From the NCBI GenBank assembly GCA_048013815.1, contig CM106586.1:434001-498000 (forward strand): a stretch of 64,000 nucleotides of DNA, written 5' to 3'. Origin of the DNA: Setoptus koraiensis (taxonomy: Eukaryota > Arthropoda). Positions 50,906-61,474 of this stretch are shown piece by piece (position 1 is the first letter of the stretch; each line of letters opens with the position of its first letter). The notes beneath the pieces are model-generated. The model ran no database searches. It was given only the letters and a program-made list of their open reading frames with translations, and had not been told where the DNA came from. The translations under genes were made by a program, and so were the position numbers.

Positions 50906-51878
50906 GGTTGTACCATCGAATAGGAGCCACGCCCAATTTAGGTATTTTGGGTATTTTTGGGTAGGGTATAGTGCCCTGATACCCGAATGGGTATTCCGGA
51001 AGTGCGGAAATTCTTCGTTACCGAGATTCCCGGGGTACCGCATTCTGGGTATTTCGGGGTATTTGAGGGCATATTGACGGTTCAATCGGCGATACCCACA
51101 CGCGCAGAAATCGGGTAGGGTACTCGCGTCTCTGTGCCGAGGTTAGATGATACCCAGAAGCTCGGGAAAGAGGAAAAATGCAGTTAAACCGAAGAGGCGT
51201 GACCGTTGAGTGCGGCGCGGAGTGAGACTGCGCCCGCAGTTGGTGAGACCACCCATCGATTCCTTGCGCGTGCAAGAAAAGGGGCCGACCCATTCGCATC
51301 TCTGATACAGATGATGAGATTAGAATAAAGGGATATATCCCCACTTTTTACTAATTTACTTCGTTACTCAACCTTCCATCTATACTGGACCCTCTTTCGA
51401 TCTTTACCGACTCGGCCTTCGGCCTCGCGAGCTTGCCTCGCCTCGTGTTGAGGGCTTCGCCCTCAACCCTCGCTCGAACCGACAACCCCGGCCTTCGGCC
51501 GAGTAATTGTCACACATCCGGACACCAGAAACAATGCGAATGCGTGCCCGACACACGGAGAGTCGTGCGATGTTCGATAATACTACTATCATGTAGACCG
51601 GAAGTTGCTCATGGAGTTAAAGTTTAGTATCTGGAGGTCTGGATGCTCTATGAAGCTAAATTCAACTGAACTACAAAGACATCGTTAAGATCTATACAAT
51701 CATGTGAAAATTTTCGGTCTGAGGCCCCTGTGAGGCCCGAAAAATGCACTTTTCCATATCTCCGGAAGTAGAAATTTCCGCACTTCCGGACCACTTTATT
51801 TGATCTTTGGGGCCCCTTCGGGGCCCAGGTGTCGAGTTTGAAGGAAATCGGGCTTGGCTCCTATTCGATGGAACACCC
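50906..51878 (+). mobile_element. M-family element M8
   Basis: Tips GGTTGTACCATCGAATAGGA and CTATTCGATGGAACACCC. It has CCGGAAGTGCGGAAATTC near the left and GCACTTCCGGACCAC near the right end, and a divergent GC-rich core (about 51410-51500: CTCGGCCTTCGGCCTCGCG). The flanks do not show a matching 8-bp duplication. Confidence 0.75.
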
Positions 51879-51887
51879 TTCGAATTT

Positions 51888-52184
51888 TCAATATTCGATG
51901 CCAGTATTTGGTATTTTCGCATAATAATGATTCGGTAGTAGTGGTGTTAACTTATGCGCTGTAATAATGATTTCAGATGTACGTGGATACTCAGGAATTT
52001 CCGATGATGATATCTCGGCTCCAAAATCGCGAATAAGATCTGCCCTTTCTATTGCATCAGCGTGGACCCACTTATTTTCAGTAGCTCTGCCCAGCAGAGG
52101 AGTCCATACTGAATAACTGACCTCGTATTGTATGTCGTTGTTCACTACTCGTACAGCGATGATTTTTCTGGGAGTGGATGCCAT
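51888..52184 (-). CDS. Chromodomain-like protein, N-terminal piece
   Basis: From ATG 52184 it reads MASTPRKIIAVRVVNNDIQY, then EVSYSV...ATENKWVHADAIERADLIRDF. The pattern (basic lead, V-x-N-N-D-I-Q-Y-E-V strand pair, E/N-K-W for the usual NTWEP, then a helix ending L-I-x-D-F) matches the chromodomain fold. The usual aromatic W-K-G pair is replaced by SYSVW, so methyl-lysine binding is uncertain. It may be a host chromatin protein or come from a transposon. M8 separates it from 50643-50905. Upstream DNA (52185-52270) is AT-rich without a clear promoter. Confidence 0.5.
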   Translation of the reverse strand: MASTPRKIIAVRVVNNDIQYEVSYSVWTPLLGRATENKWVHADAIERADLIRDFGAEISSSEIPEYPRTSEIIITAHKLTPLLPNHYYAKIPNTGIEY

Positions 52185-52269
52185 TTATTATTTCTACTGA
52201 ACGTAGTTATGTAGTTATTTTCTTGGTGCGAATTCAGTTGATTGTTTGTGTATTGATTCTGTAGGTTGA

Positions 52270-53911
52270 TTTGATGTTCGAAATGTGACCATCGAACTAT
52301 GTACAAGCATCTGGAACTATCATCAGAAATTCGAATTTTCAATTTCGAAGTTCGAAGTTCGAATTGTGACCACAGAACTCTGACCACAGAACTCTGACCA
52401 TCGAACTTCGAACTCCAACCATCGAACTTCGACAGAGCAGATGAAACTATCATCAGAAATTCGAATTTTCAATTTCGAATTTCGAACTTCGAATTGTGAC
52501 CACAGAACTCTGACCACAGAACTCTGACCACAGAACTCTGACCACAGAACTCTGACCAGACCATCGAACATCGAACGAGCAGCTTAAACTATCATCAGAA
52601 ATTCGAATTTTCAATTTCGAATTTCGAACTTCGAATTGTGACCATCGAACTCTGACCACGGAACTCTGACCATCGAACACTGACCATCGAACATAGAACA
52701 AGCAGCTGAAACTATCATCAGAAATTCGAATTTTCAATTTCGAAGTTCGAACTTCGAATTGTGACCAAAGAACTCTGACCACAGAACTCTGACCATCGAA
52801 CATCGAACGAGCAGCTGAAACTATCATCTGAAATTCGAATTTTTAATTTCGAATTTCGAAGTTCGAACTTCGAATTGTGACCACAGAACTCTGACCACCG
52901 AACTCTGACCACAGAACTCTGACCATCGAACATCGAACGAGCAGCTGAAACTCTTATCAGAAATTCGAATTTTCAATTTTCGAACTCCGAACTTCGAAAT
53001 GTGACCATCGAACTATGTACAAGCATCTGGAACTATCATCAGAAATTCGAATTTTCAATTTCGAATTTCGAACTTCGAATCGTCACCACAGAACTCTGAC
53101 CACGGAACTCTGACCATCGAACTTCGAACGAGCAGCTGAAACTCTTATCAGAAATTCGAATTTTCAATTTCGAACTTCGAAGTTCGAAATGTTACCACCG
53201 AACTCTGACCATCGAACTTCGAACTCCAACCATCGAACATCGAACGAGCAGAAGAAATTTTTATCAGAAATTCGAATTTTCAATTTTCGAACTCCGAACT
53301 TCGAATTGTGACCATCGAACTCTGACCACGGAACTCTGACCATCGAACACTGACCATCGAACATAGACCAAGCAGCTGAAACTCTCATCTGAAATTCGAA
53401 TTTTTAATTTCGAATTTCGAAGTTCGAACTTCGAATTGTGACCACAGAACTCTGACCACAGAACTCTGACCATAGAACTTCGAACTCCAACCATCGAACA
53501 TCGAACGAGCAGATGAAACTATCACCAGAAATTCGAATTTTCAATTTCTAAGTTCGAATTGTCACCACCGAACTCTGACCATGGAACTAAGAACACTCAA
53601 CCACTAACTTTGAACGAGCAGCTAAAACTCTTATTAGAAATTCGAATTTTCAATTTTGAAGTTCGATTTGTCACCACCGAACTGCGCACAAATGTGACCT
53701 AGTCAAATCTCCATAGAATTGCATACGAAATATTTTCGAGTGAAGGGATAATAGACCAAGTCGAATCTACATCGGAATACATGTGTAATGTCAAGCAGGA
53801 TTCTCACAAATTTGACTAAGTCAAACCTCCATAGGATTACATAGTCACGTGAATAAACGTAGTCATAATCACCACCCCAATAGCAGCTTAATTAAAATTA
53901 AGCGCTAAAAA
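52270..53911 (+). mobile_element. E-family element, satellite and right end (left end not found)
   Basis: Satellite from about 52270 to 53690 (units with TGACCACAGAACTCTGACCA subblocks), right module 53690-53890 nearly identical to that of E1 (40750-40970), and right end CTTAATTAAAATTAAGCGCT plus AAAAA at 53911. No CAAGT-type left end is visible to the left; it could lie beyond the chromodomain-like gene, which would make that gene cargo, or have been deleted. It is inserted in the RT of copia #3. Confidence 0.75.
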
Positions 53912-54575
53912 CTGTTGATGGACTATCATCTGACGACTTTTTCTGTCACGAAGTATTTGCAAGCCTACAAAACAGTCTGGACTCATTACTGTCATTTCAA
54001 ATCGAGACTGTAAGTGATCCACCACTCTTTGCAACAACACTTTGTCACAACTGCAGGCCAGGCCATCATCCACATAAATGGCGATAATCAAGATGGCATT
54101 GCCACCCTTGTCTCTTCTTACAAGTATGCAGTTGTCTTTGTTAATTGGCTTCAAATTAAATTGCTCAAGGAACGATACAAAACAAATGTTCCATTGCCTA
54201 GATGCTTGTTTTAGGCCGTAGATAGCTTTCTTCAACTTGCATGCATAATCACCATCTTTTTCGAAACCACGCGGCTGCACCATGTTAATCTCTTCATCAA
54301 GAGTACCATACAAAAACGCCGTCTTAATGTCGAAGTGTAACATATCCATGTTTTCGTTTGTCACAATCGATAATAGGATGCGGATTGAATCCAGTCTAGC
54401 CACTGGCGAGAATGTTTCTTTGAAATCCAACCCCTCGACTTGGCTAAAACCTCGAGCTACTAATCTTGCTTTGTAGCGCTCCACTGAGCCGTTCGTATTC
54501 ATTTTCACTTTGAATAACCATTTGCAAGTCACCAGCTTGCGACCCTTTGGCAATGGGACTAGTTCCCACGTCTCG

Positions 54576-56162
54576 TTTTTAGCGCTTAATTTTAATTAAG
54601 GGCTTATGATGTAGTGTTGTTGGATCCTATAAATCACGCATGAATATCCACGCACGGTATGATGGTGGATACTTAATTCTTGCATTTCATAGGATATTCA
54701 CCAATTGTGCTATGGTGATTCACGCGCTGTGTGCTTGTGAATACTCCGACTTTGTATGCCAGTGAATATCCACGTACCGATTTATTTGTGGATATTCACA
54801 GTTTTCGATCTTGAGAGTCACGCGCTGTGTGCTTGCATACATTAGCACTAGCATAATCAGTGCTTAGTGAGTGTGTAGGCAGGAATGTGCTTGGGAGGTG
54901 GGAGGTACACTCAAGCTTGAGATTCAAAAGTTCGTCCACCTCCCAAATACACATTTACTAGGGAGGTGGATTGAATCTTGAGTCTCGGGCTCATGTCTAG
55001 TTAGGAGGTGGACCGAAGCTATAACGAGATAGGTTTAGCTACTCAAAATAGCGTGGGGCGACTCATGCTTGGGAGGTGGACTAGCTTGAGCTTAAACAAT
55101 AAGTTCACCTCCTGAGCATGCAACAACCTACATACAAGTTTGAGACTCGAAGGTTCGTCCACCTCCCAAACACACATTTCAGGGAGGTGAATTGAATTTT
55201 AAGTCCAGAGCTCATGCAGAGGTTGATGTATTGTGAGGAGGTGGATCGATGCTATACACGATCTGTGCAAGTCTTATCAATTTTCTGTTTCTAGTATTGG
55301 CGCTATAGGCCATATTGTGGCACATGTAGTGATCGTGGGTGGGTCAAAATTTTGACCCAGCTGGGTCGCCCATTAGGCAACCCAGCGGCTCAACACACGG
55401 GGTTTTAGCGACCCACGGGGTCGACCCACCAACCCCGATACGGGGTTGACCCAGCCGGGTTGACCCCGGGGTTGCAGGGTTGTCGGCGCCGACCCGGGTC
55501 GCCCCGCGTACATGGTGCACAGTAGAGGTTGGATCAAAATATACCCTCTCTATATTCTATTTTATTGCAATAAAGGAATGACACGTTGGAATCTTAGTCG
55601 CCGATCAGGTCTTCGACAGCCTGATCAATATCGAATTCATGGCGAGAATCGGAACTAGTTGATAGCTCCTGATTGACATCATCAAGTTTGAAGTATGTAA
55701 AGAATTTTTCTGACAGACTCTCCGGAATCTCATACATTATGTGCGATTTTCGAAACTGTTCTCACCAGGATAAATTCTTGAAACTTTCTAGAGACAGCAA
55801 GCACTGTGCCATACACGATCTGTGCAAGTCTTATCAATTTTCTGTTTCTAGTATTGGCGCTATAGGCAATTCTGGATCATGTTAGCTCATTCAATACATG
55901 TGATTTCTGATCACATGTGCCCATACATTATGTGCAATTTTCGAAACTGTTCTGTTTCTAGTATTGGCGATATAGGCCATTTTGTGGCACATGTTCTTCC
56001 ACAGTATGTTCAATTTTCGAAACTGTTCTCACCAGGATAAATTCTTGAAAAACTTTCTAGTGACAGCTAGCACTTATAACTTCTTAATAAACTGTCCAAA
56101 CCTCTAAGATTGTTCACTGGAAGAATTAAGCGCTCTTATACTGGTATAATCAGTATAACTTG
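54576..56162 (-). mobile_element. E-family A1 element E9 (full length, 1587 bp)
   Basis: Right end TTTTTAGCGCTTAATTTTAA at 54576; left end read from 56162 (CAAGTTATACTGATTATACC). It is the complete relative of the element at 930. Modules in reverse: palindromic GTGGATATTCA region, GGAGGTGGA/CCACCTCC region (54895-55250), an insertion (55327-55731), then the GCGCCAATACTAGAAACAG repeats (55240-56060). The flanks in copia #3 abut without duplication. Confidence 0.9.
55327..55731 (-). pseudogene. Foreign gene 3' end inside E9, hAT-like tip
   Basis: This 405-bp piece is absent from the matching place in the element at 930. On the minus strand it encodes EIPESLSEKFFTYFKLDDVN and ends DIDQAVEDLIGD with TAA (55594-55596), followed by a region with AATAAA and a GC-rich tract of GACCCAGCCGGGTTGACCCC-like repeats, ending GTGGGTGGGTCAAAATTTTG / TAGTGATCG at 55327. 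Terminal TAGTGATCGTGGG and the short acidic C-terminus suggest the 3' end of a hAT transposon, but the evidence is thin. It is either captured or inserted. Confidence 0.45.
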
Positions 56163-57655
56163 TTAATGAGAGAATCATATTCTGACTGTAATGCTTTTCG
56201 CCAATTTGAAGCGTCGTCACACGAGATAGACTCCTCATAAGTAGTTGGCTCGTCACCATACACCAACATGGCTTCGGCCATATAACTATTCTTCGAAGCC
56301 AATCGTGCTGAGCGTCTCAGATTCGTGTCATTTTGACCAGTGCCATTATCAACCGAGTCTGGGACCACACTATCGATCTCTGCATCAATTTCAACGTCAT
56401 CTCGAGCACTCTCGAACGACTCGTCTCCATCTGTTATGCTTGCATCTTGTTGTGCAACTTCATGCGTAACTTCACGTGTTGAAACATCTTGAATGCTGTC
56501 AATATATGTATCCAAGGATACATATGTTTGCGTCTCCTTTTCTGACCAATCTAGTGTTTTCGACTCGTCAAAAACGACCTCTCTGGTGATCACAAATTTC
56601 TTGTCTTGTGGGTTATAACATTTATATGTGAAATCCTTTTCGTAACCCACTAGAATTGTCTGCATAGCTCTTGGATCAAGTTTTCTTTGATACCCACTCC
56701 TCTTCTTTTCTTGCATTTTTACTAATGCAAGCGAACCAAAAATTTTAATATGATTCACTCTCGGAACACTTCCGAAGTACAGTTCAAATGAGGTCTTTGG
56801 TTTCGTGTTTTTGTTGACCACTCGGTTTAGTACATAGACTGCAACATTTGCAGCTTCGCCCCAGAGGCACTCGGGCAGGTTTTCATGAATCAGCATCCAT
56901 CACTGTGCGATTATCTCTCTCAATGAAACCATTCTGCTCCGGTGTGAAGGGAGCAGATGTTTCATGATGGATGCTTTTAACGGTGAGCAACTCCTTTGCT
57001 CTCCCACTCGTCAATTCGCTGACCCTATCACTTACTAGGGTTTTTACTTTGAAGCATCTTGATTCTATCTCACTGATAGTTTGACGTAACGCTTCATACA
57101 TTGCATCTTTGGTCTTGACCATGTGGATGAAGCGATAATTACTGAATTCATCTTTCAGCAAAACGAAATGGTGACTCCCTGCAAATGTCGCCGTGCTAAT
57201 GGGTCCACACATGTCTATGTGTAGGCGCTCGCCTACTACAGTAGCTCTCGGTTGCATTCTTCTTGGGAATGCTTTCCTTGACTGTTTACCCAAATTGCAA
57301 GAAACACACTTAATTAAGTCAATGGATGTGTCTTCTTCCTTCACAGTGGACAGATCTGGAAGTCCCACGACAGACTTCATTTTAGACATCTCCATTATAT
57401 TGGTCATGTTGTTGTGAACAAGTCGTTCATGCCAAAGCTTGAGTTCCTTCTTCTTTGGGTCAGTTGCTTCTGCAGCACATGCCTCCATGGTGTATTCCGA
57501 CTCGTTCTCTTTCAACCATATATGAAGCAATCCTCCCTTACGAAAAGCATGGAACAGCATTTTACCACTTGCTGGGTTAACCATTGTGACCTAATCAGAC
57601 ATGATCTCGCCAGCCATACCACGTTTCATTATTGCACTCTGCGAAATCAAATTTC

Positions 57656-58653
57656 GGTTGTTCCATCGAACAGCGACCACGCCCAATTTAGGTATTTTGG
57701 GTATTTTTGGGTAGGGTATTGTACCCTGATACCCGAACAGGTATTCCGGAAGTGCGGAAATTCTTCGTTACCGAGATACCCGAGGTACCGCATACTAGGT
57801 ATATTAGGGTATTTGAGTGCATATTGACGGTATAATCGGCCGTACCTTCCCGCACGGACATCGGGTAGGGTACTAACGTTTTCATACCAAGGGTAGATTG
57901 TACCTAGAAGCTCCAGGTAGGAAATAAGAGCGGTCAAACTCAAGAGGCGTGACCAATGCACACGGCACGAATTGAAACCGTGCACAATCACTAAAGGGAT
58001 ATACCCCCAAACTTTTGGGATTCCACCACCGGGAAAGAGTAACACCCCAGGCGAAGCCTGACGTCATAGCCTCGGCCAGGACTCCTACTAATAAAGGTTC
58101 AGGGCCAGAGTTCAAGGCTGTACAATAGCCCTTCCGTCTGCCATTCATCTTGGGCCCTGGCCGGAGGAGGGGTTCGGCCTCCAGTCGTCCACGCCTACGG
58201 CCTGCGGCCTCCGGCGGGACGACTGACGGCCACCTAACTGAAAAAGATGCTTCCAGAGGACTGGGAGTCGAATGGGCGGGGCCCGTGATCGGGCCGGCTT
58301 TCTATCATATAGGGTGTGGACTTGCTTTAGAGACCGTAACTAGTTGGTAGTACAGCCGAATCAGTTTTAGAACCGGAAGTGTGACTCGCGCCTATTGTAG
58401 AATATCTCGCGAACGAGTTGATGTAAAAGATTTATCTTTACGCTATCACATAGACAGCATCTGGATCTAGACAATCATACAAGAATTTGAGGTTTGAGGC
58501 CCCTCTGAGGCCCGAAAAATGCATTTTTCTATATCTCCGTAAGTAGAAATTTCCGCACTTCCGGACCACTTTATTTGTTCTTTGGGGCCCCTTTTGGGCT
58601 CCCGTGTTGAGTTTGAAGGAAATCGGGCTTGGTCGCTGTTCGATGGAACACCC
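57656..58653 (+). mobile_element. M-family element M9
   Basis: Tips GGTTGTTCCATCGAACAGCG and CGCTGTTCGATGGAACACCC; 998 bp. Same subtype as M8 and 49640: CCGGAAGTGCGGAAATTCTT near the left, TTCCGCACTTCCGGACCAC near the right end, and a core with GGCCTGCGGCCTCCGG at about 58198-58215. No matching flanking duplication; left flank copia #3, right flank unrelated coding-like DNA. Confidence 0.8.
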
Positions 58654-59131
58654 GAAGTTCGCTTCAGTGAGGAATTATTTCTTGAAATGTTTGGATTTTG
58701 AAGTAGAAGACATAACAGTGTCACGATTATATCAGTCTGATGCTGGACAGACTTGCTCGTCAGAATCCACACAACAGGTGTGTTATATCATATTCCAAAT
58801 GACGCCTTGGTATCTTTTCTCTTATTATTCAGGTGACGAGATATTTAATCAAATTAACAAGGTGGATCCATTCGCGTGGGGACGCAAGAGAGTTCATGAA
58901 GATCATACTGTTCGCCACGAGGTCGGTTCCTCGCAACTAGTTAGTTCCCAGGCAACTGTAATATATTCTTAAATTTATTTATCCGGCTCATTTGGTCAAG
59001 GACATCAACGACCGTCTGTACGACAGTAAGATCAAGGCTAATGAAGAAGCTGGCATCAAGACGCTATCAAGACCAGATATACTACGTCGGTCGTTAACGG
59101 AGAAGTTTGTCTGTATTGCCACGATAGGATC
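58654..59131 (+). CDS. Unidentified gene scraps
   Basis: After M9 a frame continues to 58972: FLKCLDFEVEDITVSRLYQS, QQVCYIIFQMTPWYLFSYYS, KVDPFAWGRKRVHEDHTVRH. A second frame at 58986-59130 reads LVKDINDRLYDSKIKANEEA and GIKTLSRPDILRRSLTEKFV. Both have ordinary protein composition and each is cut, the first by M9 and the second by the 62-bp array. They may be exons of one gene or unrelated pieces carried by the E element that ends at 60426. No family recognised. Confidence 0.35.
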
Positions 59132-59503
59132 AACATGTGTAATGTTTAGATCCTTTAACATGGTAATCGAAAGACTCAAATCTCCATAGGGTTAACATGT
59201 GTAATGTTTAGATACTTTAACACAGGAATTGAGAGACTCAAATCTCCATAAGGTTAACATGTGTAATGTTTAGATACCTTAACACAGGAATCGATAGACT
59301 CAAATCTCCATAGGATTAACATGTGTAATGTTTAGATCCTTTAACACGGGAATCGATAGACTCAAATCTCCATAAGGTTAACATGTGTACTGTTTAGATA
59401 CTTTAACACGGGATTTGAGAAACTCAAATCTCCATAGGGTTAACATGTGTAATGTTTAGATACTTTAACACGGGATTTGAGAAACTCAAATCTCCATAGG
59501 GTT
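59132..59503 (+). repeat. 62-bp tandem array (six units)
   Basis: Six units of 62 bp starting AACATGTGTAATGTTTAGAT and ending CTCAAATCTCCATAGGGTT, with few differences. ACATGTGTAAT and CTCCATAGG also occur in the E right module, so the array may have grown from it. Confidence 0.9.
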
Positions 59504-59589
59504 ATAAGAGCCGAGTATCTACACACGAGACTTGAAATCAATAATCTGTAAACAAGTAAAAGAGCCAGGTATCTACTTCTTCTAAACGA

Positions 59590-60325
59590 TTTTGTACTGT
59601 GTGCTAGGGAGGTGGAGCGACTTAAGTCTAAATCAAGCTGTAGCTTAGTGTGTGCTGAGGAGGTGGAGCGACTTAAGTCTCATTCAGGCTGTAGCTTTCT
59701 GTGTGCCAGAAAGCGTAGCGACTTAAGTCTAAATCAAGCTGTAGCTTACTGTTCGCTGAGGAGGTGGAGTGGCTTAAGTCTCAATTAATGTGTAGCTTAC
59801 TGTGTGCTGAGGGGGTCGAGTGGCTTAAGCTCAATCAAGTTGTAGCTTATTGTGTGCTGGGGGAGGTTGAGCGACTTAAGTCTTAATCAAGCTGTAGCTT
59901 ACTGTGTACTGAGGAGGTGGAGCGACTTAAGTCTCGACTAGTGTGTAGCTTTCTGTGTGCTAGAAAGCGTAGCGACTAAAGTCTAAATCAAGCTGTAGCT
60001 TACTGTTCGCTGAGGAGGTCGAGTGGCTTAAGTCTCAATCAAGCTGAAGCTTACTGTGTGCTGGGGAGGTGGAGCGACTTAAGTCTCAATCGAGCTGAAG
60101 CTTACTGTGTGCTAAGGGGATGGAGCGACTTAAGTCTCATTGAGGCTGTAGCTCACTGTGTGCTAAGGAGGTGGAGCGACTTAAGTCTCAATCAAGCTGT
60201 AGCTTACTGTGTGCTAAGGAGGTGGAGCGACTTAAGTCTCAATCAAGCTGAAGCTTACTGCGTGCTGAGGAGGTGGAGCAACTTAAGTCTCATTCAGGCT
60301 GTAGCTTTCTGTGTGCTAATGAGGG
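59590..60325 (+). repeat. 51-bp tandem array (about 14 units)
   Basis: Units of about 51 bp: GTGTGCTGAGGAGGTGGAGC, GACTTAAGTCTCAATCAAGC, TGTAGCTTACT. GACTTAAGTC is a perfect palindrome in each unit. GGAGGTGGA links it to the A1 subtype of E elements. Confidence 0.9.
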
Positions 60326-60426
60326 GGCGTGACTCAAAATTGTAGGCTTGTGTGTGGATTGCCTCCTCCATTTAGGATCCAACATCACTACATCATTAGC
60401 GCTTAATTAAAATTAAGCGCTAAAAA
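60326..60426 (+). mobile_element. E-family A1 right end
   Basis: It has TAGGATCCAACATCACTACA as in A1 elements, then TTAGCGCTTAATTAAAATTA and AGCGCTAAAAA at 60426. The left end belonging to it was not found; the arrays from 59132 on are probably its body. It ends 12 bases beyond the stop codon of the coiled-coil gene. Confidence 0.75.
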
Positions 60427-60437
60427 CTGTGGCGCTA

Positions 60438-61474
60438 TTATGCACTATACCCCAATCTTCTAAGCAGCGTTTCATAATTGTCCATTCGCTGATTGAGCTT
60501 GTCGATCTCTTCGAGAGTGAGCCGCTGGTTTCTAATGATTTCCCGGTTGTTCTAGCGAATAGTGCCACACCCAGATTCTGATGAAACTTCCGGTATAGGT
60601 TCATCTTGACCTCAATAGAACGAAAAAAGTGGTCCGGAAGTGTGGAAACTTCCGGTTCCGGTTTTACCTTAAGTTAGAGCTAGAGATCTAAAACACACCA
60701 TAGTAGCGTTCCAAAAAACGCTAAAAACGATGGCAAATTTTCAGCTCGGTGTGACTTCCGGTTCTCGAAATATTGGCATATTTATTGGTTCGGAAGACCG
60801 AACCAATGACGAATTTCAGCTTCGCTGCACTCGGGGATGAACCTGCGACGGGTCTGAGAACTCGGCCTGCGGCCTCGTAATTTGGAGGCCGTCACATCTC
60901 CGTCGTCGCTCCCGCGACGACTGCGTGCGACGGGAACCCTTCGGGTAGGGTTGATGAGCGCTTCGGGTATCGGGCTTCGCCCTCTACCCTCCGCTCACGT
61001 GACTGCAAACCATGGAAAATTCTTGGTTGAAGAAATTCGACGATAGAAACTGAATTCATCACAATGATGCGTATCATCAAGAATCGGAGAGATATCGGGA
61101 TGAATTGGCGCACGTATACACTCGTGCGCGCGGATGCTTCGTTCCGAGCGGACTACCCGCGCGGCTTTTCATGAATATCTCTAGAACCAGAAGCCACACA
61201 CAAATGAAATCCGTTGTACTCAGCACATCTGCATCCTGCTGTTTATCAAGTTTCATGGCTCTAGCTTGAAGTTTGTGTAAAACCGGAACCGCAAGTTTCC
61301 GCACTTCCGGATTAGCAAATCCGTGGTTTAGGGGCCCTTTGGGGCCCATGTGTGAAGTTTGGTTGAAATCTGAGTGTGGCACTATTCGCTAGAACACCCA
61401 ATTTCCCTTTTGTAGTCTCTCAAATAATCGCTCCGTTGTTCTAATTTTTTGTCGATTCCTTGATTGAGATCTTC
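60438..61474 (-). CDS. Host coiled-coil protein, C-terminal exon, split by M10
   Basis: On the minus strand a frame reads EDLNQGIDKKLEQRSDYLRD (61474 downward), continues to the M10 border at 61400, and resumes at 60544 with RNQRLTLEEIDKLNQRMDNY and ends LLRRLGYSA at stop 60438-60440. It is charged and helical with heptad-like spacing. The frame upstream of 61474 meets a stop, so a splice acceptor probably lies near there (GAG at 61475-61477 is a candidate but weak). The protein family is not recognised. M10 lies within it with a target duplication, so this copy is probably disrupted. Confidence 0.5.
60545..61399 (+). mobile_element. M-family element M10
   Basis: Tips GGTTGTTCTAGCGAATAGTG and CTATTCGCTAGAACACCC; flanks GATTTCCC (60537-60544) and AATTTCCC (61400-61407), seven of eight bases equal. 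Core 60854-61010. Length 855 bp. Confidence 0.85.

Larger units (their letters stand above)
53912..57655 (-). mobile_element. Ty1/copia element (copia #3, fossil), split by E9
   Basis: Minus-strand order: GAG-pre-integrase and integrase (57584-56163: ELKLWHERLVHNNMTNI, CVSCNLGKQSRKAF, RLHIDMCGPISTATF, SDRVSEL, TPEQNGFIERDNRTVM, CLWGEAANVAVYVLNRVV, then the linker and WRKALQSEYDSL), E9 (56162-54576), then RT (54575-53912: CKWLFKVKMNTNGSVERYKA, LHFDIKTAFLYGTLDEEINM, AIYVDDGLACSC). The RT 3' half, RNase H and any env are lost beyond the E element at 53911. It carries several breaks. The upstream side ends at M9. Confidence 0.85.
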
